A stretch of 64,000 nucleotides of DNA from the NCBI GenBank assembly GCA_020632715.1, contig JACKFA010000007.1, positions 248,001 through 312,000 of the forward strand, written 5' to 3'. Origin of the DNA: Deltaproteobacteria bacterium. GTDB taxonomy: Bacteria > Myxococcota_A > UBA9042 > PHBI01. Shown here one piece after another: positions 45,023 to 53,000 of the stretch. How positions within the stretch are numbered: the first letter of the stretch is position 1; every line of letters begins with the position of its first letter. The notes under the pieces are model-generated. The model saw only the letters and a program-made list of their open reading frames with translations. It did not search any database and was not told the DNA's origin. The position numbers and the translations under genes are program-made.

Positions 45023-45406
45023 ATGAACCTCATCTGGAAGAACCTCATCACCATCTCCCTCGCGAGCGGCGCGCTCGCGATGGCCTCCTGCAGCGACGAC
45101 AACGGCGGCGGCGGCAAGGAGAGCGACACGCTCAGCGGCGCCGACACCGTGTCGGGCGCGGACGTCGGCTGCCCGACCGCCGACACGAACGGCTGCCCCT
45201 CGGGCTGCCCGACCGCCGACACCGCGGGCTGCCCGTCCGGGTGCCCGACCGAGGACGTCAGCGGCTGCCCGTCCGGGTGCCCGACCGGCGACGCGGCTGG
45301 CTGCCCCACGGGCGACGCCTCGGGCTGCCCCACGGGCGACGCGGCGGGCTGCCCCTCGGGCTGCCCCTCCGGCTGCCCGACCGACGCGAGCGGCGACGCC
45401 CAGTGA
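45023..45406 (+). CDS. Putative lipidated RiPP precursor with twelve GCP[S/T] motifs
   Basis: A 127-aa protein that starts at ATG 45023, with GGAG 5 nt upstream. The signal peptide (MNLIWKNLITISLASGALAMAS) ends in a lipobox-like MASC (Cys23), then a Gly/Asp/Ser linker. Residues 49-120 contain twelve GCPS or GCPT motifs separated by 0-4 small or acidic residues (ADTN, EDVS, GDAA). All twelve core Cys (50 to 118) sit in this motif. The adjoining MNIO and HvfC-like genes make it a probable substrate for Cys modification, as in bufferins and HvfA, but the core motif and the lipid anchor differ from those. Its last four bases overlap the MNIO start (GTGA). A low-complexity spacer lipoprotein is the alternative. 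Confidence 0.8.
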   Translation: MNLIWKNLITISLASGALAMASCSDDNGGGGKESDTLSGADTVSGADVGCPTADTNGCPSGCPTADTAGCPSGCPTEDVSGCPSGCPTGDAAGCPTGDASGCPTGDAAGCPSGCPSGCPTDASGDAQ

Positions 45407-46269
45407 GCGCCGGCGACCGCCTCGACGGGGTCGGGATCGGGCTCCGGCGCGAGCACTGGGACGCGCTCCCGGTGACCTCGCGCCGCGTCGACTGGCTCGA
45501 GATCGTCCCCGAGAACTTCCTCGCCGACGGCGGTCGCGCGTCCACCGTGCTCGCCGCCTGCGCCGAGCGCTGGCCCATCGGCGCGCACGGCGTCTCCCTG
45601 TCCCTCGGCGGCCCCGACCCGCTCGACGACGACCTCCTCGGGCGCCTCGGCCGCCTCCTCGACGCGCACGGCGTCGCCGAGATGACCGAGCACGCGTGCT
45701 GGAGCCGCGGCGGCGGGCGCCACTTCCACGATCTCCTGCCGCTGCCCTCGACCGAGGCCGCGGCCGAGCACCTCGGGCGCCGCGCGCGCGCCGCCCGCGA
45801 GCGCCTCGGGCGGCCGCTCCTGCTCGAGAACATCACCTGGTACGCGGCGATGCCGACGGGCGCCGCCGAGCCCGTCCCGGAGGGCTCCTTCCTGCGCCAC
45901 GCCCTCGAGGAGGCAGGCGCCGGGCTCCTCCTCGACGTGAACAACGTCTACGTGAACGCGAAGAACCACGGGCTCGACCCGCTCGCGCTCCTGCTCTCGC
46001 TGCCGCTCGAGCTCACGGGGCGGATCCACCTCGCCGGCCACGTCGCGCGCGAGGGGATGCTGGTCGACAACCACGGCCGCGCCGTGCACGACGACGTGTG
46101 GGCCCTCTACGAGCGCGCCCTCGAGCGCACGGGCCCCGTCCCGACCCTCGTCGAGTGGGACCTCGACATCCCCGCGCTCGACGTCGTCCTCGACGAGGCC
46201 GACAAGGCGCGGGCGCTCCTCGAGCGCGCCCGGACCCGCGCGCGCGCCGCCGCGCAGGAGGCCGCGTGA
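45403..46269 (+). CDS. MNIO (DUF692) peptide-modifying enzyme
   Basis: A 288-aa TIM-barrel enzyme of the multinuclear non-haem iron oxygenase family, which oxidises Cys of precursor peptides to heterocycles. The start GTG 45403 overlaps the precursor stop. Family landmarks: GIGLR near the N-terminus, HGVSLSLGG (H62), MTEHACW (H97), LLENITWY (E142), LLDVNNVYVNAKNHG (D178, N180, N181, H189), IHLAGH (H209, H213), VDNHGRAVHDDVW (D222, H224) and LVEWDLDIP (E251). These include the His, Glu and Asp positions expected to hold the iron ions. EWDLDIP replaces the more usual ERDDDIP. Cytosolic; it would act on the precursor before export. Confidence 0.9.
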   Translation: MSAGDRLDGVGIGLRREHWDALPVTSRRVDWLEIVPENFLADGGRASTVLAACAERWPIGAHGVSLSLGGPDPLDDDLLGRLGRLLDAHGVAEMTEHACWSRGGGRHFHDLLPLPSTEAAAEHLGRRARAARERLGRPLLLENITWYAAMPTGAAEPVPEGSFLRHALEEAGAGLLLDVNNVYVNAKNHGLDPLALLLSLPLELTGRIHLAGHVAREGMLVDNHGRAVHDDVWALYERALERTGPVPTLVEWDLDIPALDVVLDEADKARALLERARTRARAAAQEAA

Positions 46270-47040
46270 TGCTTGCCGCAGGCGCCCCCGCCCTCGACCC
46301 CGGGCTCGCCGCGTTCTTCGGCGCGGTCGCCCCCTACTACGCCGGCGCCGCCGCGCTCGACGACGTCACCCGCGCGATCGGGCCGTCGCCGTCGGGGTCC
46401 GCGCGCATGGACTTCTACCGGCGCCTCATGGCGGCGAACCGCCGCAGGAACCTGGCGCACGTCTTCCCGCTCGTCGCGCGCGTCGTCAACGAGCCGGCGC
46501 GCGCCGGGCTCGCGGCGGGGGCGCTCCCGCGCTGGGCGGACCTCGTCGAGCGCCACGCCGCGGCCCACCCCGCGCCCAGCTGGGACCCGAACGAGGCCGG
46601 CGCGGCCTTCCCGGCGTGGCTCGCGGCGGATCCCGCGCTCCCGGCGGGCCTGGCGCCCCTCGCGGCCTGGAGCTGGGCGCTCCTCGCGGTGTCGCGCGCG
46701 GCCGACGGCGGTCCGCCGGGCGGCGTCGCGGCCGCCGTCCGCGTCGACGCCTACCCCTTCGACGTGGCCGCCTGGGCCGCCGCCTTCGAGGCTGGGGCGG
46801 CGCCGGCGCTCGCGCGCGGCCGCCGCGGCGGGCCCGCCGCGCGTGCTCGTGGCCTACCGCGACCCGGCGACGCTGCGCCCGCGCGTGCTGCGCCCAGCGC
46901 CTGCCGAGCTCGTCGCGATGGCGCGGGCCTCGGGCGAGCCGGTCGTCCCGGTGCCCGGCGTGGCCGAGGCCGCGGTCGCGGCAGGTCGCGCGCGGCTCGT
47001 CGGGCTCGGCGTGCTGGTGGCCGGGGAGGGCGCGCGATGA
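46269..47040 (+). CDS. DUF2063/HvfC-BufC-like partner of the MNIO, apparently frameshifted
   Basis: It starts at ATG 46269, overlapping the MNIO stop (TGATG). The first 187 residues (ARMDFYRRLMAANRRRNLAHVFPLVARVV, PSWDPNEAGAAFPAWLAADP) resemble the N-terminal domain of the partner family that delivers precursor to MNIO enzymes. Near 46830-46832 the coding signal moves to another frame, where the expected C-terminal domain continues (VLVAYRDPATLRPRVLRPAP, GLGVLVAGEGAR) to TGA 47040. Removing one G from the GGG at 46830-46832 restores a 256-aa protein. As given, the first frame instead runs into the next gene. Either a true mutation or a sequence error in a GC tract. Confidence 0.75.
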
Positions 47041-48002
47041 GGCCGCTCCTCGCTCCACTCGCGCTCCTCGCGCTCGCAGGCGCGCTCCTCGCCTGCGGCG
47101 ACGACCTGCCCGACGGCGTCGAGGCGCTGTCCATCGCGCCCGTGACCCACTGGGAGGCGCTCGGCGCGGTCGAGATGGTGCCGCCGGTGCGGCTCCCGAC
47201 GCGGGCGGGCGGGGCGTCGCGCACGCGGGTCCTCGTCGCCATCGCGGGGGACGGGCTCATCGACGTCGAGGAGCGCGACGGCCGCGCGCTGCTCGTGTTC
47301 CCGGCGGGGGCGACGGCCGACCGCGTCGAGGAGGCGCGGGTCGACGGCGGCTGGGCCATCGCGGACGTGCGCGGCACCGACGTCACCGCCGACGGCGAGC
47401 GCTTCCACCTGCTCAGGCCCGTCGCGATGAGGCCGGGCGCGGAGCTCCGCGGCTTCGCCTGGCCGCGGGCCGAGGCCGCCCTCGACGGCTGGGTCCACGA
47501 CCGCGTCGCCGCCGGCCTCGCGCGCGGTGACGGCGTCGCGGCCGCGCTGCCGCAGGCGCGGCGCGACGCGATGGCGACGGGGCTCCGCGAGCGCGCCGAC
47601 TGCGCGCGCTGCCACGACCACGCGCGCCCGCCGACGACCGCGGCCGGCGCGGCGGTGCATCGCGGCACCGACGGGAGCGGCTTCTACGTGCCGGCGAGCG
47701 TGCTCGCCGACGAGGTGCCGCTCGAGCGCTACCGCCCGGACGACCCGAACGTCCCGGCGCCGTGGCTCGCCGTGCGCTGCGACGACGGGAGCCCGGCGCG
47801 CTACGCCCACGAGAAGACCGGGCGCCGCTGGCGCTGCGCGGGCGGCGAGGTGCCGACGGCGCGGGTCGATCTCGCCGCCGCGCTCGCGGCCGGCGACCCC
47901 CACGCGGCCGAGGTCTGCGCGAGCCGGCGCTGGCTCGGCGACCACATGACGCCTCGCGCGAGGGCCGCCTTCGCGGCGGCGCTCGCGCCTTGCGGTCGCT
48001 GA
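47037..48002 (+). CDS. Lipoprotein with a single c-type haem motif
   Basis: A 321-aa lipoprotein. ATG 47037 overlaps the partner gene stop (ATGA). The signal peptide ends GALLAC (Cys20). A CxxCH motif, CARCH (C189-H193), lies in RERADCARCHDHARPP, so one covalent haem is predicted. Further Cys (VRCDDG, WRCAGG, EVCASR, APCGR) lie in the C-terminal third, after GFYVPASVLADEVPLERYRPDDPNVPAPW. No exact family is recognised. Its place in the MNIO operon suggests a redox or metal-linked task at the membrane alongside the modified peptide; this is inference. Confidence 0.75.
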   Translation: MRPLLAPLALLALAGALLACGDDLPDGVEALSIAPVTHWEALGAVEMVPPVRLPTRAGGASRTRVLVAIAGDGLIDVEERDGRALLVFPAGATADRVEEARVDGGWAIADVRGTDVTADGERFHLLRPVAMRPGAELRGFAWPRAEAALDGWVHDRVAAGLARGDGVAAALPQARRDAMATGLRERADCARCHDHARPPTTAAGAAVHRGTDGSGFYVPASVLADEVPLERYRPDDPNVPAPWLAVRCDDGSPARYAHEKTGRRWRCAGGEVPTARVDLAAALAAGDPHAAEVCASRRWLGDHMTPRARAAFAAALAPCGR

Positions 48003-48036
48003 GCCCCCGCCAGTGGGCTCGGCGACTCTTTTCTCC
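48001..48036 (+). terminator. Hairpin with T-rich tail after the cytochrome lipoprotein gene
   Basis: GAGCCC (48001-48006) pairs with GGGCTC (48015-48020) across an 8-nt loop overlapping the stop codon, and a CTTTTCTCC tract follows. It could reduce read-through into the P460-like gene. Confidence 0.35.
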
Positions 48037-48055
48037 TCACAGTGACTCTTTCTCC
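48024..48055 (+). repeat. Direct repeat GACTCTTTTCTCC / GACTCTTTCTCC
   Basis: Two near-identical 12-13 bp units start 20 bp apart (48024 and 48044), about two helical turns, directly upstream of the P460-like gene. This fits a tandem binding site or promoter element. Confidence 0.4.
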
Positions 48056-48073
48056 CGATCCGGACGGCTCACG

Positions 48074-48640
48074 ATGCACCTGACGAAGACCCTGATCTCG
48101 ACGACCTGCGCGCTCCTCCTCGGCGCGCCCGCGCTCCTCGCGGCCTGTGACAGCGGCGGCGACGGCGCGACCAGCGACACGCTGGGCGGCGACACGGCCG
48201 CGACGCCGATGGTCGACGCGACCGCGGTCGCGACGACGGCGATGGCCTACAAGGCGGGCGGCTTCACGCGCATCACCGAGGTGCCGGCGATGAGCCAGCA
48301 CCAGGGCTCGGACGTGGTCGTCTGGGCGCAGAACGACGTGGCGGCCATCTACCGCGCGGCCGACCCGGCGAACACGAGCGCGAGCGTCGCGTTCCCCGAG
48401 GGCGCGACGATCGTGAAGGAGCAGCTCGACGATCAGGGCGAGATGTACGCCATCACGGTCATGCACAAGGGCCCGGCCGGCTACGCGCCCGACAGCGACG
48501 ACTGGTTCTTCGAGCGGGTCGAGAAGGACGGCACCATCTCGCAGCAGGGGCAGGTCGGCTTCTGCATCACCTGCCACTCGCCGCGGAAGCCGGTGGACTG
48601 GGTCTTCGGCATCACGGCGGCGAACCAGACGGCCCAGTAG
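48074..48640 (+). CDS. P460-like haem lipoprotein
   Basis: A 188-aa lipoprotein that starts at ATG 48074; the signal peptide ends ALLAAC (Cys25), followed by a Gly/Asp/Thr spacer. The domain resembles cytochrome P460-like proteins: GATIVKEQLDDQG, YAITVMHKGPAGYAPDSDDWFFERV and the C-terminal haem motif FCITCHSPRKPVDWVFG (C164-H168). The Lys crosslink of true P460 cannot be confirmed. It is separated from the MNIO operon by 71 bp with a hairpin and a direct repeat, so it may be co-transcribed or have its own promoter. A periplasmic redox role is inferred. Confidence 0.8.
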   Translation: MHLTKTLISTTCALLLGAPALLAACDSGGDGATSDTLGGDTAATPMVDATAVATTAMAYKAGGFTRITEVPAMSQHQGSDVVVWAQNDVAAIYRAADPANTSASVAFPEGATIVKEQLDDQGEMYAITVMHKGPAGYAPDSDDWFFERVEKDGTISQQGQVGFCITCHSPRKPVDWVFGITAANQTAQ

Positions 48641-48713
48641 CTGTCAGCGCGCGCGGGGCGGCGTGCACGGAGGGGCGGGCGCTGGTAGATTCCGTCCACG
48701 CCCCGGAGGCCCC

Positions 48714-49985
48714 ATGTCCGTCACGCTCCGCGCGGTGCTCGCCGCGCTCGCCCTGGTCAGCGTCGCCTGTAGCGGCGCCTCGCGCGCCCCCGCCGCGAGC
48801 GACGACGATCTGACGCCGGATCTGCCGGATCTCGAGCCCGCCCGCGAGTCGGCCGGCACGCTGAAGCACCGCTGCGACGACGGCGCCCTCGACGCCTGCG
48901 TCGAGCTCGGCCGCCGCCACCTCGTCGGCGACGGGATCCCGCGCGACCGCGATCAGGCCGTCGCCCTCTGGACGCGCGCCTGCGACGGCGGCGACGGCGG
49001 CGGCTGCGCCGAGCTCGGCAACCTCGACCTCGCCGACGAGGACGACGCGAAGGCCGTCGCCCGCGGGCTCGGCCGCCTCGAGAAGGGCTGCGGCATGAAG
49101 TCCGGCTACGCCTGCTTCCGCTGGGGCCGCGTCGCGCAGGACGGCCTCCTCACGAAGCGCGACCTCCCGGCGGCCGCCAAGCGCTACGGCCTCGGCTGCG
49201 ACCTCGGCTCGGCCGACGCCTGCCACGCCCTCGGCGAGCTCCACCAGGACGGCGACGGCGTGAAGAAGGACCTCGCCAAGGCCGCGGCCCTCCAGAAGAA
49301 GGCGTGCGACCTCGGCGCGCGCTGGTGCGCCTGGTACGGCTACCACCTCGAGCACGGCCTCGGCGTCCGCGCCGACGTCCGCGCCGCCGCGACCCACTAC
49401 GACCGCGCCTGCGACGCGGGCGACATGATCGGCTGCCACCACCTCGCCGAGCTCGCGCAGCGCGGCGACGGCGTCCGGCAGGACCCCGCCAAGGCCGCGC
49501 GCCTCTTCGAGCGCGCGTGCGACGCCGGCACGGTCGCGAGCTGCGGGAGCCTCGGGCGCGCTTACCAGGAGGGCGCAGGCGTGCCCGCCGACCCCGCGAA
49601 GGGCCTCGCCCTCACGCAGCGCGGCTGCGACGGGGGCGACGCCGTCTCGTGCGGCAACCTCGGCGTCACCTGGGAGCGCGGCATCGGCGTGCGCGCGGAC
49701 GCCGCCAAGGCGGCGGGCTTCTATCGCAAGGGCTGCGAGATGGGCTCGCCCGCAGCGTGCGTCTTCCTCGGCATCATGCACGGGACGGGCGCGGGCGGCG
49801 TCGCGCGCGACCCGAAGGCGGCGGCGACCCTCTTCGAGGCCGCGTGCGAGGGCGGCTACGGCATCGGCTGCGCCTACGCCGCCAACGCCTACGGCGAGGG
49901 GGCCGGCGTGAAGAAGGACCTCGGGAAGGCGCGCGAGCTGACGCGGCGCGCGTGCGAGCTCGGCGTCGCCGAGGCGTGCGAGTGA
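48714..49985 (+). CDS. Sel1-repeat lipoprotein
   Basis: A 423-aa lipoprotein that starts at ATG 48714, with GGAGG 4 nt upstream; lipobox VSVAC (Cys19). From about residue 50 to the end it consists of tandem Sel1-like (TPR-related) repeats of 33-37 residues. Each has the pattern ACxxLGxxYxxGxGVxxDxxKAAxLxxxACDxG and Cys residues that could staple neighbouring helices. Sel1 proteins are protein-interaction scaffolds. There is no enzymatic domain. It follows the haem lipoprotein gene by 73 bp on the same strand but has its own strong ribosome site. Confidence 0.88.
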   Translation: MSVTLRAVLAALALVSVACSGASRAPAASDDDLTPDLPDLEPARESAGTLKHRCDDGALDACVELGRRHLVGDGIPRDRDQAVALWTRACDGGDGGGCAELGNLDLADEDDAKAVARGLGRLEKGCGMKSGYACFRWGRVAQDGLLTKRDLPAAAKRYGLGCDLGSADACHALGELHQDGDGVKKDLAKAAALQKKACDLGARWCAWYGYHLEHGLGVRADVRAAATHYDRACDAGDMIGCHHLAELAQRGDGVRQDPAKAARLFERACDAGTVASCGSLGRAYQEGAGVPADPAKGLALTQRGCDGGDAVSCGNLGVTWERGIGVRADAAKAAGFYRKGCEMGSPAACVFLGIMHGTGAGGVARDPKAAATLFEAACEGGYGIGCAYAANAYGEGAGVKKDLGKARELTRRACELGVAEACE

Positions 49986-50067
49986 GGAGCCTGGCGCGCT
50001 CCGGCGGCCTTTCACCGCGCTACGGCTCCCGCTATGCTCGGGGCTCGGAAGGGAAGGGGGCGTCCTC

Positions 50068-53000
50068 GTGTCGTGCATGAGCTCCGCGGCCATCGCGGTC
50101 CTGACCATCGGCCTCGCCGTCGCCGGGGCGACCGCGCGCGCCGAGCCGGACGTGCGCTTCCAGACGTCGGTCAACGGCGGCGTCGTGGTCACCGGCAACA
50201 CGCTCGGGCTCGCGGGCTCGAACACCGCGCCCGGCACGAACCACGGCGTCGGCGCGTTCATCGAGCCGACGGGGCTCCTCAGCGCGTCGTCGAGCTGGGG
50301 CGCCGGCACGACGCTCGACTGGCAGCTGAACGGGTCCGCGGCGGTGCTCGACCTGCCGGCGGGGGCGACGGTGCTCTACGCCGAGCTCGTCTGGGGCGGG
50401 AGCGCCTCGGGCAACGACGTGCACGGCGTGAGCGTGCCCTCGCTCCTCGACGGGACGGCCGTCCACCTGACGACCCCGACCGGCGAGGCGGACGTCGCGC
50501 CCGACCCGGCGACCGCCTATGGCCCGACGAGCACGTATTACTCACGCTCGGCGGACGTCACCGCGCTCGTGACGGTCGGCGGCGTCTACCGCGTCGAGGG
50601 GGTGCCCGCGTCGCTCACGACCAGCAACGACGCCGCGGGATGGACGCTCCTCGTGGCCTACGCGCACCCGAACGCGCCGGCGCGGAACCTGACCATCGTG
50701 ATGCTGAACGAGCGCGTCGACAGCTCGACCTCGCCGACCGTGACGGTGACGGGCCTCTGCACGCCGGACAGCGCGGCGAACCGGCGCGCGACGGTGTACG
50801 CGACGGCCATCGAGGGGGACGCCCCGGTCTCGGGCGACGAGCTGCGCTTCGGGCCGACGTCGGCGGCGCTCGGGCCGACCTCGTCGCGGCTCTCGGGGCC
50901 GCGGAACCTGGGCACGAACTTCTTCGGGTCGCAGATCACCGACGGCGCGGGCGAGCTCGACACGCGCGGCACCTTCGGCGACCGGAACGCGACGCCGCCG
51001 ACGAACGTGAGCGGCGGGCGGCAGGGCTGGGACATCGCCTCGGTCGACGCGTCGTCGCTGCTCGTCGCGGGGCAGACCGAGGCGTGGCTGCGCGCGACGT
51101 CGACGGGCGACGTGTACGTGCTGACGGCGGGGGGCATCGCGATCGACCAGGGCGCGCCGCGCTTCGCGGACATCGAGAGCGCCGTCGCGGCGACGCCGGC
51201 GGTGCCCGAGGTGGGGGACACGGTGGCGGTGAGCGTCGCGCTCGACAACGTCGGCGACGCGGACGCCTCGGACGTGACGATGGCGATCCCGTCGAGCGCG
51301 TGGCCGGCCGGGGTCGCGTACGTGCCGAACAGCCTCCGGGTGGACGGGGCGACGCCGCCGGGCGGGGACGTCGCCGACGCGACGGCGCTCGCGGCGGGCT
51401 TCCCGCTCCCGGGGGTGGCGCAGAGCGGGGGCGCGACGGTGTCGTTCGAGGTGCAGGTCACGGCGGCGCCGTCGCCGGCCGTGTTCGTCGTGGCGCCGGA
51501 GCTGCACTTCGCGTATGTCGACTGCCACGGCACGTCGCTGCCGGGGATGGCGCTCCCGGGGCCGCTCGAGGTGACGGTGGCGATCTGCGGCGACGGGGTC
51601 GTCGCGGGCGCGGAGACCTGCGACGACGGGGGCACCGCGGCGGGCGACGGCTGCGACGGGGCGTGCCGCGCGGAGGCCGGGTACACGTGCGACGGGCCGC
51701 CGGGGCCGGGGCACTGCCACGCCACGTGCGGTGACGGGATCGTCGCCGTGGGCGCCGAGACCTGCGACGACGGTGGCACCGCCACGCTCGACGGCTGCGA
51801 CGACGTCTGCGCGGTCGAGCACGGCTGGGTCTGCGACGGGCCGGCGGGCGGGGCGGCGCACTGTCACGCGACGTGCGGCGACGGGCTCGTCGCGCTCGGC
51901 GCCGAGACCTGTGATGACGGTGGTCAGGACGACCTCGATGGCTGCTCGGCGAGCTGCGCGGTGGAGCACGGGTGGACCTGCGCCGGCCCCGAGGGCACGG
52001 CGGGGCACTGCACCTCCGAGTGCGGCGACGGGCTCGTGGCGCTCGGCGCCGAGACCTGTGACGATGGCGGCCAGGACGCGCTCGATGGCTGCTCGGCCCT
52101 CTGCGCGGTCGAGCACGGCTGGACCTGCGCGGGCCCCGAGGGGACGGCCGCGCACTGCAGCGCCGAGTGCGGCGACGGGCTCGTGGCTGTCGGCGCGGAG
52201 ACCTGCGACGACGGCAACACCGCGACCCTCGACGGCTGCGACGACGCCTGCGCGGTCGAGCACGGCTGGACCTGCGCCGGGCTCGAGGGGACAGCGGGGC
52301 ACTGCAGCTCCGAGTGCGGTGACGGGCTCGTAGCGGTCGGCGCCGAGACGTGCGACGGCGGGCAGCTCGTGCGCCCGGGCGGGATGCTCGCGCCCGGCTG
52401 CTCGGCGACCTGCGAGGTGCAGCACGGGTGGACGTGCGCCGGCGCCGAGGGGACGCTCGCGCACTGTAGCTCCGAGTGCGGCGACGGGCTCGTGGCGGTC
52501 GGCGCGGAGACCTGTGACGACGGCGGCGCGGACGATCTCGATGGCTGCTCGTCGTCCTGCGTGGTCGAGCACGGCTGGACGTGCGCCGGGCCGGAGGGGA
52601 CGGCCGGGCACTGCAGCTCGGTGTGCGGCGACGGGCTCGTGGCGCTCGGCGCCGAGACCTGCGACGACGGCGCTACCGAGGTCCTCGATGGCTGCGACGA
52701 CGCGTGCGAGGTCGAGCACGGCTGGACGTGCTCCGGGCCGGAGGGGACGGCCGGGCACTGCAGCTCGGTGTGCGGGGACGGGCTCGTGGCGCTCGGGGCG
52801 GAGACCTGCGACGACGGGGGCGTGGACGTCCTCGATGGCTGCGACGACGCCTGCGCGGTCGAGCACGGCTGGACGTGCGCGGGGCCCGAGGGCACGGACG
52901 CGCACTGCGCCTCCGAGTGCGGGGACGGGCTCGTGGCGCTCGGCGCCGAGACGTGTGACGACGGGAACCTGCTCACGTCGGACGGCTGCTCGGGGACGTG

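Noticed and set aside
45696..48002. A single 768-residue frame fusing the MNIO partner to the cytochrome lipoprotein
   Set aside because: The C-terminal domain of the partner is in another frame, and an internal ATG with a full lipoprotein signal starts the second protein; the fusion reflects the frameshift.
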